The notes beneath the pieces were generated by a model, which was not told the DNA's origin, searched no databases, and worked only from the letters and a program-made list of their open reading frames with translations. The translations under genes and the position numbers were made by a program. From NCBI GenBank assembly GCA_958349055.1, contig CATWBO010000008.1, positions 5,544-69,543 of the forward strand: 64,000 nt of DNA, written 5' to 3'. This document shows positions 24,799 through 33,900 of the stretch, piece after piece (the first letter of the stretch is position 1; each line of letters begins with the position of its first letter). The stretch comes from an uncultured bacterium. GTDB taxonomy: Bacteria; Actinomycetota; Coriobacteriia; Coriobacteriales; Coriobacteriaceae.

Positions 24799-27252
24799 AT
24801 GGCTCAACAACTGTCACTTTTTGGTTCGCCCGAACCGGAGCAAGCTCCCGTGAAGCATGCCCACGCGGCCAAGCAGGCAAAGCCCGAGCCTGCACCCGAG
24901 CCCATCGCCGCCTACGCGAGCGTGGTTCTCGACATTCCCACCCGCGCGCTGTCCGAACCATTCGCCTACTGCATTCCCCAGTCCCTTGCCAACGAGGCGC
25001 AGATCGGATCCACGGTCCTGGTTCACTTTGGTAACCGTGCCGCCGCAGGCTACATCGTCGACATTGCGCCCGAGCTGGGAGACCTGCAAGGTAACAACGC
25101 CCTCGACCCCGCGCACATTAAGCCCGTCGAAGCCATCCTCAGCAAGCCGCTCTTTACCGCTGAGGCTGCACGCATTGCGCGCTGGATGAGCCGCGAATAT
25201 GTCGCGACGCTTTCCGAGTGCCTGCGCCTGTTCCTGCCGCCGGGCGGAAGCCCGCGCGTGGTCAAGGGCGATGACGGTGTGTGGACCGTTGAGCGCCCCG
25301 CCGTCAAACCTATCCAAAACCGTTGGGTCATGCTTACGCCCGAGGGCTTCGACTATACGCCGCCCAAAACCGCGGTTCGTCAGCGTCAGCTTATCGAGGC
25401 GCTCCAGTGCGGTCCGGTCACGACGCGCGACCTCTACCTGCTCTACAACAGCATGTCCGCTACCATCAGGGCACTCGAAAAGCGCGGCGTTGTGGTGGTT
25501 GAGGAGCGTCGTGCGTGGCGCGGCTGCAGCGAGCAGACTACTCTGTCCTCGGCAAGCGGCAAGGCGCCGGTCGCACTTACGAACGGCCAGCAGCAGGCGC
25601 TCGCGCAGATTGAGCGCGCACGCCTAGATGCCCATGGCGATGTGGTGCTCGTCGATGGCGTCACCGGATCCGGCAAAACCGAGGTCTACCTCTCTGCCAT
25701 CGAGCGTGTACTGGCAGCCGGTCGTTCGGCCTGCGTGCTCGTGCCCGAGATCTCGCTGACCGCCCAGACCGTCGGCCGCTTCCGATCGCGTTTTGGCGAG
25801 ACGGTCGCGGTCTTCCACTCGCGTCTCTCGGCCGGCGAGCGTCTGGACCAGTGGGACATGGTCGCCAGCGGTGCGGCTCGCGTGGTTGTCGGCGCGCGTT
25901 CGGCGCTCTTTTGCCCGCTCAGCGACTTGGGGCTTATCATCATCGACGAGGAACACGAGACCAGTTACAAGCAAGGCTCCAGTCCGCGCTACCACGCGCG
26001 CGAGGTGGCCGCCGAGATGGCGCGGCGCTACCGCTGCCCGCTCGTGTTGGGCTCCGCCACGCCTTCTGCCGAGGCCCTCGACCGCTGCCGCCGCGGCACG
26101 TATAACGGCGCCACCTGGACGCGCGTGGAGATGCCCGAGCGCCCCGGACACGCGGTCCTTCCTACGGTTCGCATTGCCGACCTGCGTCGCGAGTTCTCGC
26201 ATGGCAGCCGCTCCATGTTCTCAAAACCGTTGATGGAAGGTCTCGAGCGCGTTGTCGAACGTCGCGAGAAGGCCGTGCTGCTGCACAACCGCCGTGGCTT
26301 TGCGCCCTTCCTGATGTGCCGAGAGTGTGGCTGCGTGCCCACCTGCAACCACTGCTCCACCGCGCTCACGTACCACGAGCGCACCCACACGTTGCAGTGC
26401 CATACCTGCGGATCTTCCTGGCGCGTGCAGCCCTATCCAGCACCCACGAGCCGCTGTCCCAAGTGCGGCAGCCGCTACCTGGCAAAAATGGGCCTGGGCA
26501 CGCAGCAGATTGAGGACGCGCTGCACCAGATGCTGCCCGAGGACGTCGCCATCATTCGCATGGATGCCGATTCCACGCGCGGCAAGGACGCACATAAAAA
26601 GCTACTCGAGCAGTTCGATGCCGCCGATTGCGCGGTGCTGCTGGGCACCCAGATGATCGCCAAGGGCCTCGACTTTCCCGAGGTCACGCTCGTGGGCGTG
26701 GTCAATGCCGACTTTGCGCTAAAGTTGCCGGACTTCCGCGCAGGGGAGCGCGCCTACGATCTGCTGGAGCAGGTTGCGGGTCGCGCCGGCCGCGGTGACC
26801 GCCCCGGCGAGGTCATCATCCAGACCTATCTGCCCGAGGACCCGGTCATTCGCGCCGTCGCCGAGCACAACCGTTCCATCTTTACCGACTACGACCTGGG
26901 CCAGCGCCGCGACGCCCTGTATCCGCCGTTTGTACGCCTGGTCAACATCTTGGTGTGGTCGGCGAGCCAAGACGACGCGCAGGATTACACCGGGCGCATT
27001 GCGAAGCTCCTCAAGCGCCGCTGGCATGCCGCCGCGCCCGACTTTTTGCGGGCGGGGAGCGCCGTGCCACAGGTGCTGGGCCCGGCTTCGTGTGTAATCG
27101 AGAGAGCCAAGGACCGTTACCGCTTCCATCTGCTTGTGAAGTCGCCGGTAGGGTACCATGTCTCTGATGATATCGACGCCTGCCTTAAAGAGGTGGGCTC
27201 CGTGCGCGGCGTGAGCGTGAGCGTTGACGTCGACGCCTATGATTTGATGTAA
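24799..27252 (+). CDS. priA: Primosomal protein N' (replication restart helicase PriA)
   Basis: A superfamily 2 3'-5' DNA helicase that reloads the replisome at stalled forks. The 817-residue protein has an N-terminal DNA-binding domain, Walker A GVTGSGKTEVY near residue 289, and IIDEEHETSYKQ as the DEEH box. The zinc-binding cysteine cluster includes CRECGCVPTCNHC and CHTCGSSW...CPKCGS. GTQMIAKGLDFPEVTLVGV and RAGRGDRPGEVIIQT are motifs V and VI. The N-terminus has a Glu/Pro/Ala-rich stretch of about 35 residues that is longer than usual. It lies 18 bases ahead of def. Confidence 0.96.
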   Translation: MAQQLSLFGSPEPEQAPVKHAHAAKQAKPEPAPEPIAAYASVVLDIPTRALSEPFAYCIPQSLANEAQIGSTVLVHFGNRAAAGYIVDIAPELGDLQGNNALDPAHIKPVEAILSKPLFTAEAARIARWMSREYVATLSECLRLFLPPGGSPRVVKGDDGVWTVERPAVKPIQNRWVMLTPEGFDYTPPKTAVRQRQLIEALQCGPVTTRDLYLLYNSMSATIRALEKRGVVVVEERRAWRGCSEQTTLSSASGKAPVALTNGQQQALAQIERARLDAHGDVVLVDGVTGSGKTEVYLSAIERVLAAGRSACVLVPEISLTAQTVGRFRSRFGETVAVFHSRLSAGERLDQWDMVASGAARVVVGARSALFCPLSDLGLIIIDEEHETSYKQGSSPRYHAREVAAEMARRYRCPLVLGSATPSAEALDRCRRGTYNGATWTRVEMPERPGHAVLPTVRIADLRREFSHGSRSMFSKPLMEGLERVVERREKAVLLHNRRGFAPFLMCRECGCVPTCNHCSTALTYHERTHTLQCHTCGSSWRVQPYPAPTSRCPKCGSRYLAKMGLGTQQIEDALHQMLPEDVAIIRMDADSTRGKDAHKKLLEQFDAADCAVLLGTQMIAKGLDFPEVTLVGVVNADFALKLPDFRAGERAYDLLEQVAGRAGRGDRPGEVIIQTYLPEDPVIRAVAEHNRSIFTDYDLGQRRDALYPPFVRLVNILVWSASQDDAQDYTGRIAKLLKRRWHAAAPDFLRAGSAVPQVLGPASCVIERAKDRYRFHLLVKSPVGYHVSDDIDACLKEVGSVRGVSVSVDVDAYDLM

Positions 27253-27270
27253 CAACCCGAAAGGATGGCC

Positions 27271-27807
27271 ATGGAAGCCAACGGAATCGTACTGTCGCCC
27301 GACCCTCGTCTGCGCCAGGAGTGCGCCGTCATTGAGGAGATCACCCCGGCGATCGAGGCGCTTGCCGAGAAGATGAAGAAGATGATGTTCGAGAACGGCG
27401 GTTGCGGCCTGGCCGCCCCGCAGATCGGCGAGCTCATTCAGCTCGTCACCATCGACTGCGACTACAGCGACAAGAACGACTACGACCCGTACGTGCTCAT
27501 CAACCCTGTCATTGTTGAGCAGAGCGACAACCTGGTGCCGTTTAGCGAGGGTTGCCTGTCCATTCCTGGCATTAGCTGCGAGATCGAGCGTCCGGACCAC
27601 GTTGTCGTTGAGGCGTACGACCTGGATGCCAACCTGATTCGCTACGAGGCCACGGGCGACCTGTTCTGCGTGTGCCTGCAGCACGAGATCGATCACCTGC
27701 ATGGCAATACCATGTTCGAGAGGCTTAAGCCGATGCAGCGCATCAAGGCCGTCAAGGAGTACCAGGACGCCCTGGCCCGCGGCGCTCGACCGGGCGAGAC
27801 TGAGTAA
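27271..27807 (+). CDS. def: Peptide deformylase
   Basis: Removes the formyl group from nascent proteins. About 178 residues with the three family motifs: GCGLAAPQIG, EGCLSIPG and QHEIDHLHG, where the cysteine and two histidines bind the metal. Two in-frame ATGs exist: 27265 directly abuts the AAAGG ribosome site, while 27271 has six bases of spacing and was chosen. It groups with fmt and rsmB, the usual formyl-methionine neighbourhood, but a 324-base gap with an inverted repeat separates it from fmt. Confidence 0.96.
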   Translation: MEANGIVLSPDPRLRQECAVIEEITPAIEALAEKMKKMMFENGGCGLAAPQIGELIQLVTIDCDYSDKNDYDPYVLINPVIVEQSDNLVPFSEGCLSIPGISCEIERPDHVVVEAYDLDANLIRYEATGDLFCVCLQHEIDHLHGNTMFERLKPMQRIKAVKEYQDALARGARPGETE

Positions 27808-27825
27808 GTCGTCCGTCCCTGGGGC

Positions 27826-27899
27826 GCCCGCCTATATCATCCCGTGCTCAAACATTCTCGCTTTGCTGCGAAACTGCGCGCGGGACGATATAGGCGGGC
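27826..27899. repeat. Inverted repeat in the def-fmt gap
   Basis: GCCCGCCTATATCATCCCG (27826-27844) pairs with CGGGACGATATAGGCGGGC (27881-27899) over 19 bases with one mismatch, around a 36-base loop. It starts 19 bases after the def stop. It may terminate def transcription, though the T-run is missing. The remaining 230 bases to fmt are T-rich and hold no convincing gene. Confidence 0.8.
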
Positions 27900-28131
27900 C
27901 CCGCCCGGGGGCTGCGTTGTCCTGGCTCCTTTTTCGCCCGGATGCCGTTGGGCCAGGGAGGGGCGTCTTCGCTGATAATGCCTTTGTTGAGAGAGCTGCT
28001 TTTATTGCGGCTCTTTCTTTGGTTTTGGGTATATTTGTTCTTGTTGAACTGTTATCGCGGATAGGCTGGGGACTTGGCTTTCCGCTGTTATTTGTAGCCG
28101 TCTTGGCTCTGGTTTTGAGGAGACATTGGTT

Positions 28132-29052
28132 ATGCGTATTGTGTTTATGGGTACGCCGGATTTTGCGGTGCCTTCTTTGGTTTCGCTTGTTGAGGCTGGC
28201 AATGAGGTTGCGCTTGTTGTTACTCGTCCTGATGCTGTTCGTGGGCGTGGTAAGAAGCTTGAGCCTTCTCCTGTTAAGGCTAAGGCGCTTGAACTTGGGT
28301 TGCCCGTTACTGAAGCTAATCGTATGACGCCTGAGGTTGTTGAGGCGCTCCAGGCTGCTCAGGCTGATATTTTCTGTGTGGCTGCTTATGGCTGCATTTT
28401 GCCTGATGAGGTGCTGCATATGGCGCCGCTTGGTATTGTGAATGTCCATGCTTCGTTGCTGCCTCGTTGGCGTGGTGCGGCTCCCATTCAGCGTGCCATT
28501 CTTGCTGGTGATGAGGTTGCTGGCGTTTCCATTATGCGTATTGGGCATGGCGTTGATACGGGCGCTTATTGTGCCCAGGCTTCCACTTCGGTTGCCGGTA
28601 AGCATGCCGAGGCGCTTACGATGGAGCTTGGTGAGCTGGGCGGCAAGTTGCTCGCCGATACGCTTCCTTCGTTTGCCGACGGTACCGCTGTTTGGACCGA
28701 GCAGGATGAGGCACTCGTTACCCATGCTGCGAAGATTTCCAAGCAGGAGATGCTTCTTGATCCGCAGATGACGGCACTCGATTGCGTTCGTCATGTGCTG
28801 GCCTCGTCCGATACCGCCCCTGCTCGCTGCTTGATTGCCGGCAAGACCGTGCGCGTGCTCGATGCTGCGCCGGCTGATGTTACGCTCGGCGCGGGTCAGG
28901 TTCTTGTTAAGGCCAAGCGTGTTTACCTGGGGCTTTCCGATGGAGCGGTCGAACTGCTCGAGGTTAAGCCCGATGGCAAGCGTGCTATGACTGCTTCTGC
29001 TTGGGCTGCTGGCCTGCAGGGCGCCGAACTTAGCTGGGGTGTTTTGTCATGA
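28132..29052 (+). CDS. fmt: Methionyl-tRNA formyltransferase
   Basis: Formylates initiator Met-tRNA. The 306-residue protein starts MRIVFMGTPDFAVPSL and contains VNVHASLLPRWRGAAPIQRAI, the formyl-donor site with the catalytic Asn-His pair, and a C-terminal OB-like domain. ATG 28132 was chosen because GAGGAG at 28117-28122 lies nine bases upstream; a TTG at 28126 is too close. The codons are strikingly rich in T at the third position (GCT, GTT, CGT, CTT) over most of the gene, unlike the GC-ending codons of priA before it. It overlaps rsmB by 4 bases. Confidence 0.96.
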   Translation: MRIVFMGTPDFAVPSLVSLVEAGNEVALVVTRPDAVRGRGKKLEPSPVKAKALELGLPVTEANRMTPEVVEALQAAQADIFCVAAYGCILPDEVLHMAPLGIVNVHASLLPRWRGAAPIQRAILAGDEVAGVSIMRIGHGVDTGAYCAQASTSVAGKHAEALTMELGELGGKLLADTLPSFADGTAVWTEQDEALVTHAAKISKQEMLLDPQMTALDCVRHVLASSDTAPARCLIAGKTVRVLDAAPADVTLGAGQVLVKAKRVYLGLSDGAVELLEVKPDGKRAMTASAWAAGLQGAELSWGVLS

Positions 29053-30449
29053 GCAAGTTGTCTCCCGCGCGCAAGCTCGCGCTCGACGTGCTGATGGAGG
29101 CGGATCGTCGTGGCATGTACGCGCGCGACGTGCTGTCCTCCCGCGCTTCCGCCAAGGCCATTGACCAGCGCGATTCCGCTTTTGCCGCGCGTTTGGCGCT
29201 TGGTGTTGCGGCAACGCAGGGCATTTTGGATGAGTTGCTCGATCAGTTTCTGGATAAGCCCAAAAAGGTCGCGCCGCGCGTTCGCATGGCGCTTCGTATC
29301 TCGGCCTTCGAGATGCTCTATCTGCATACGCCTGGCCGCGTTGCCGTAAGTCAGGGTGTTGAACTGGTTCGCTGCGGTGCTAAGTCCGCCGCTGGCTTGG
29401 CCAATGCTGTACTGCATAAGGTTGCAGACAATGTTGAGGACTTTGCTACTGCGTCCGATGTGGATGAGCCTGAGCGACGCTTGGTTCGTCTGTCGCGCCT
29501 GATGGGTCTTCCTCGCTGGCTGTGCGCTCGCATTATGGCGTCGTTTGACACGCCAGAGGGTGCGCTTAACTTTGCCGGCAATCTGGCCCCCGCGCCGCTG
29601 GCCCTGCATGAGAACGCCTTTGCGACTAAGTCCGATCCGTATATCTCGCAGCTTGTAGCGCCTGTGTTCCCTGGCTGCCATGCTCCGGTCGATGCTCAAG
29701 TTGCCGTTGCTTCGGGTGTGTTTGAGCGTGCTGCTGCCGTGGCCTCGGACCTTAACGCCCAGCTTATCGCCACAGCTGCCACGCGCCCTGGTAGCTGCCT
29801 TGAGATTGGAGCCGGTCGTGGCACCAAGACCTATGTGATGATGTGCCAGGCTAAGCGTGCCGGTTATGAGCGTCAGCATACCGCGCTCGATCTGCACGAC
29901 CGCAAGTGCGATCTCAATCTCGCGCGCCTGCATAAGGCGGGCATCAAGGGCGTGCGAACCGTCTCGGGCGATGCCTGCGAGCTCGATGAAGTGCTCACGT
30001 CCTTTGATGCCATGCTTGGCGAGCCCGCGCTGTTCGACACGGTCTTTATCGATGCGCCGTGCTCGGGTACCGGAACCATGCGTCGCCACCCCGAGATTCC
30101 GTGGCGCCTGACCGAGAACGATGTGACGACCGAGCTGCCTAAGCTGCAACTGACGATGCTCAAAGAGGCTGCCGCACGCGTGGCTGCCGGCGGCGAACTC
30201 ATCTATGCGACGTGCTCGGTCTTTGATGAGGAGAACGCGCAGGTCGTTGATGCCTTCCTGACTTCGCCCGAGGGCGCGGGCTTTGCTGTTGCGCCGCTCT
30301 CCGAAGCTCAGATTCTGCAGCTCCCCGATTTCTCTCAGGCCAAGAAGCTCGTATCCGTCCGTCAAAACGACCGAGGTCTCTTCCAAAGCGTCCCCACAAA
30401 CGCAGACTCCTACGACGGCCACTTCTGCGCCCGTCTGGTCCGCAAGTAA
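29049..30449 (+). CDS. rsmB: 16S rRNA (cytosine-967-C5)-methyltransferase RsmB/Sun
   Basis: Methylates C967 of 16S rRNA. The 466-residue protein has an N-terminal NusB-like helical domain (about 1-140) and a SAM-binding methyltransferase domain with LEIGAGRGTKT, DAPCSGTGTMRRHPEI and YATCSVFDEEN, where the two cysteines are the motif IV and VI residues. Its ATG overlaps the fmt stop (ATGA at 29049-29052), the standard fmt-rsmB pair. Confidence 0.95.
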   Translation: MSKLSPARKLALDVLMEADRRGMYARDVLSSRASAKAIDQRDSAFAARLALGVAATQGILDELLDQFLDKPKKVAPRVRMALRISAFEMLYLHTPGRVAVSQGVELVRCGAKSAAGLANAVLHKVADNVEDFATASDVDEPERRLVRLSRLMGLPRWLCARIMASFDTPEGALNFAGNLAPAPLALHENAFATKSDPYISQLVAPVFPGCHAPVDAQVAVASGVFERAAAVASDLNAQLIATAATRPGSCLEIGAGRGTKTYVMMCQAKRAGYERQHTALDLHDRKCDLNLARLHKAGIKGVRTVSGDACELDEVLTSFDAMLGEPALFDTVFIDAPCSGTGTMRRHPEIPWRLTENDVTTELPKLQLTMLKEAAARVAAGGELIYATCSVFDEENAQVVDAFLTSPEGAGFAVAPLSEAQILQLPDFSQAKKLVSVRQNDRGLFQSVPTNADSYDGHFCARLVRK

Positions 30450-30453
30450 CTTC

Positions 30454-30524
30454 TAAGTTGCGGTGAAATAGGGATTGAATATCGGCATCTACCCGCCAAA
30501 TAGTCTTTATTTCACCGCAACTTA
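30454..30524. repeat. Palindromic intergenic repeat, family A copy 3
   Basis: TAAGTTGCGGTGAAATA (30454-30470) pairs perfectly over 17 bases with 30508-30524. The inner part (GGGATT against AGTCTT) pairs only if G-U pairs are allowed on the + strand RNA. The repeat begins 5 bases after the rsmB stop and ends exactly where the terminator stem begins at 30525. Confidence 0.88.
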
Positions 30525-30569
30525 CGAAGGCGGCCCTGCGATCGATTGTTGGTCGCAGGGCCGCCTTCG
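30525..30569. terminator. Bidirectional terminator between convergent rsmB and the zinc-ribbon gene
   Basis: CGAAGGCGGCCCTGCGA (30525-30541) pairs perfectly over 17 bases with 30553-30569, around an 11-base loop. On the + strand TGCGTTTTG follows. It directly adjoins a family A repeat. Confidence 0.88.
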
Positions 30570-30591
30570 TGCGTTTTGTTGTTGCCAGCTG

Positions 30592-30828
30592 TTAGTGGTT
30601 ATGCGGGCAGTTGGCGCAGCAGCCGCTGGTGGCGCTGGTGCTGGAACCACCGCTGCGCTGGTCGGTGTTGTAGAAACCACTACCCTCAAATTTAATGCCG
30701 CTGGCCGAGAACGTCTTGGCCGCCGGGGCACCGCAGCTCGGGCACACGACCTCGGGAGTCTCGGACATGGGATGCTCAACCTCAAACACGTTGCCGCAGC
30801 TCGAGCACTTGTAATCGTAGCGCGCCAT
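30592..30828 (-). CDS. FmdB-family zinc-ribbon protein
   Basis: A 78-residue protein starting MARYDYKCSSCGNVFEVEH, with a second pair CPSCG, which together form the zinc ribbon of the FmdB/CxxC regulatory-type family. The Ser/Gly-rich tail ends in CCANCPHNH, adding possible metal ligands. AAAGGAAG precedes the ATG. Members are widespread and functionally undefined. A terminator at 30851 separates it from the upstream amylase-type gene, so it likely has its own promoter. Confidence 0.88.
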   Translation of the reverse strand: MARYDYKCSSCGNVFEVEHPMSETPEVVCPSCGAPAAKTFSASGIKFEGSGFYNTDQRSGGSSTSATSGCCANCPHNH

Positions 30829-30850
30829 AATACTTCCTTTTCAGCACAAA

Positions 30851-30872
30851 GCGGGCAGATTACTCTGCCCGC
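30851..30872 (-). terminator. Terminator after the GH13/GH77 gene
   Basis: GCGGGCAG and CTGCCCGC form an 8-base-pair stem around a six-base loop, followed on the - strand by TTTGT. It lies 45 bases past the stop codon of the fused glucanotransferase gene. Confidence 0.8.
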
Positions 30873-30916
30873 AAAAATTCAAACGTCTGTAACTGTACCC
30901 TATATCGTGCGTTTTA

Positions 30917-33900
30917 TCACGCTTCACTCCAGAATCTATGCGTGTTGCGCAGGAGCTGTGCGGTTTTGCCCTCAGCGGCTGCAACGTCGGCCTCGTCAGC
31001 CTGCCAGGTCCAGTTGCCCGTGGCCACGCCCGGCACGTTCATACGTGCATCGTCGCCCAGCCCCAGAACATCCTGCAGCGGCATCATCACGAGGGGAGCG
31101 TCGCTTGCCAGCGCGTCGCCCATTAGCTTGCCCGCAAACTCCTTGCCGCTCGGCTCGTCGCCGCCCGCAAAGGAGCGCGTGCACCAACCCGCGAGCGTCG
31201 ACGTGTCGTGCGTCGAGGTGTACAGAATCTTGCCCGGCGTGGGATGCACGCCACAGCGGACGTCGTAATCGCTAAACTCAAGCACGTCCATGCCGGGGAA
31301 GCCGCAGGTCGAGGCCATCGCGCGAACGCCGGGCGTCAAATAACCCAGATCCTCGGCGATAAAGTTGAGCGGACCCAGCTCGTCGTAGGCGGTCTGGAAC
31401 AGATCCTTGCCCGGACCCGCCAACCAGCGGCCGTCGGCGCAGGCCTTGCCCGCGGGAATGCTGAAGTAGCTGTGGAAGCCCAGGAAGTGATCCAGGCGCA
31501 CGCGGTCGTAGAGCGAAAATGCGCGGCGCAGACGGTCCATCCACCAACGGTAGCCGTTCTCCTTCATGTGGTCCCAGCGGAACGTCGGGTTGCCCCACAC
31601 CTGGCCCTCGGGTGCAAAGTTGTCGGGTGGCGCGCCGGAAATCTCAATCGCCTTGCCGGTATCCGACAGCAAGAAGTTCTCGGGCTCGCTCCACGCGTCG
31701 GCCGAATCGTCCGAGACGTACATCGGAATGTCGCCGATTACCTCGATGCCTTTCTTGTGCGCGTAGTTCATGAGCTCGCACCAAGCCAGGTCAAAGCGGT
31801 ACTGCATGTATGCCTGCAGCTCGGCCTCGTCGTGGAAGCGTTTATCGTCAATCAGATGCTCGTTGTAGCGCGCGACATCGGCCGGCCAATCATGGCGAGA
31901 TTCGCCCTCAAAGTACTTCTTAACGGCCATGTAGACGCAGTACTTTTCGAGCCAATCGGCATTGCGATGTTTAAACGCGGTGTACAGTGGATCGGCATCC
32001 TCGCCACCGTGGGCCTTCCAGGTCTCAAAGTCGGCGGCTAGCTCCTTGTGATTCTCGGGCAGCAGGTCGATATTGCCAGCAAAAGCCGAGGGCCCGGCAT
32101 AGGGGGAGCGGAAGAAGTCCGTCGGGTTGACGGGCAGGACCTGCCAGTAGCGCATGCCCATAGCGGCCAGATGGTCGATAAAGCGACGCGTGGGCGCGCC
32201 GATCGTGCCGTGCTTGCCGTCGTCGGTCGGCACCGAGGTGATATGGCACACGACGCCCGCGCCGTGATCGAGCGGCTCCTGCAGGCTCTGCTCGGCGTGG
32301 TGATAGATAATCGACGAACCCAGCGGGTACAGGTCGAGCGTGACCGTGCCGTTGTGGATCACGCACTCGTGGCCGCTAATGACGTCGCTTGCGCATTCGC
32401 CGAGCGCCGGAATCGTCACACGGTGCGAATTGCGCAGGCTGCGGTTGATGATGACGGTCGCGGACTCGCCGTCCTTGCCCGTGCGGTTGTACGCCAGCAC
32501 CTCGTCGTTGAGCGCGAAGGCTTTGATCTCGCCGTCGATCATAAACGGCAGGGCACGGCGCACGGCAGATGCGTTCTTGACGATCGCGAGCGTGTCGAAG
32601 TCGTGCAGGTCCTCCTTTTTGGGCATGGTGCGGCGGTTGCCCGGGTCGGTGAGGCCTTCCAGGCCATACTCGTCGCCGTAGTAGATCGAAGGCACGCCGG
32701 GGAAGGTCATCTGCATGAGCGTCGCGAGCCAAAAACGGCTCTTGGCCAGGCCCATCGCGCCTTCGTCCAGACGCCATTTGCTGCGCTCGCACTCGGGCAG
32801 CTGCGACTCGTCGGGGCCGCCGCCAAGAACCGAAATAATGCGCGGACGGTCGTGGCTCGAGAGCAGATTGAGCGCGCAGGACAATGCCTCGCTCGGGTAG
32901 TTCTCACGCAGGGTCTCGATATCCTCGGCCGCCTGGTAGGCATTCTTGTAGCCCATCAAAAAGCCGATGACCATGTCGCGGAAGGGATAGTCCATAGCAG
33001 AATCGAGCTCGGAGCCCTGCAGGTAGCGGCGCAAATGACCGTAACTGACCTTGTTGGAGGCGTCTTCCCAAACTTCGCCGAGCAGCAGTGCGTCAGGCTT
33101 TTCGGCAAGTACTGCCTTCTTGATCTCGGCCAGGAAGTCGTCGGAAAGCTCGTCGGCCACATCCAGACGCCAGCCGTGAGCACCGGCGCGCAGCCACTTG
33201 CGAATGATGCCGTCCTCGCTCAGAATCCTGTCGCGCACCAGCTCGGAGTTCTCGTTGATGGCGGGCATGTTGCCCACGCCCCACCAGCAGTCGTACGAGC
33301 CGTCCTCGTGGAAGGTAAACGCATCGCGCCACGGCGAATCCTCACTCTGCCATGCACCTACGCCGGGGTAGTTGCCATAGCGATTGAAGTAGATGGAGTC
33401 GTCGCCCGTGTGGTTGAAGACGCCGTCCAGAATGATGGAAATGCCCAGCTTCTCGGCCGCCTGGCACAGTTCGGTAAAGTCCTGTTCGGTGCCTAGGATC
33501 GGGTCGATCTTAGTGTAGTCGGCCGTGTCGTAGCGATGGTTACTCGCGGCCTCAAAGATGGGGTTGAGGTAGATGGCCGTAAAGCCCAGCTCGGCGATGC
33601 GGGGCAGGTCTTCCTGAATACCCTTGAGCGATCCTCCGTAGAAGTCCCAGGTCTTAATGGAGCCGTCCTCGGCACGCTCGTACACGGGCGGCTCGTTCCA
33701 GTCCTCGACCATGCGGCGCTGAATGCCCTTACGCGGTATTTCGACCTCAGCCAGCGTGCGCTCGCGCCAGTGCTCGTCGCGGGCGTAGCGATCGGGGAAG
33801 ATCTGATAGACCATGCCGCGCTCGTACCAAGTGGGACGGTTCTCGCGGTGCTTATAGACGGTAACCTGGAAGGACGGAACCTCGGCGTAGTCGTAGGTTA

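Noticed and set aside
27908..28140. A hydrophobic frame upstream of fmt (about FIAALSLVLGIFVLVELLSR) that looks like a two-helix membrane protein
   Set aside because: It has no ATG, GTG or convincing TTG with a ribosome site, and continues in the wrong frame through fmt. T-rich sequence gives hydrophobic residues by chance.
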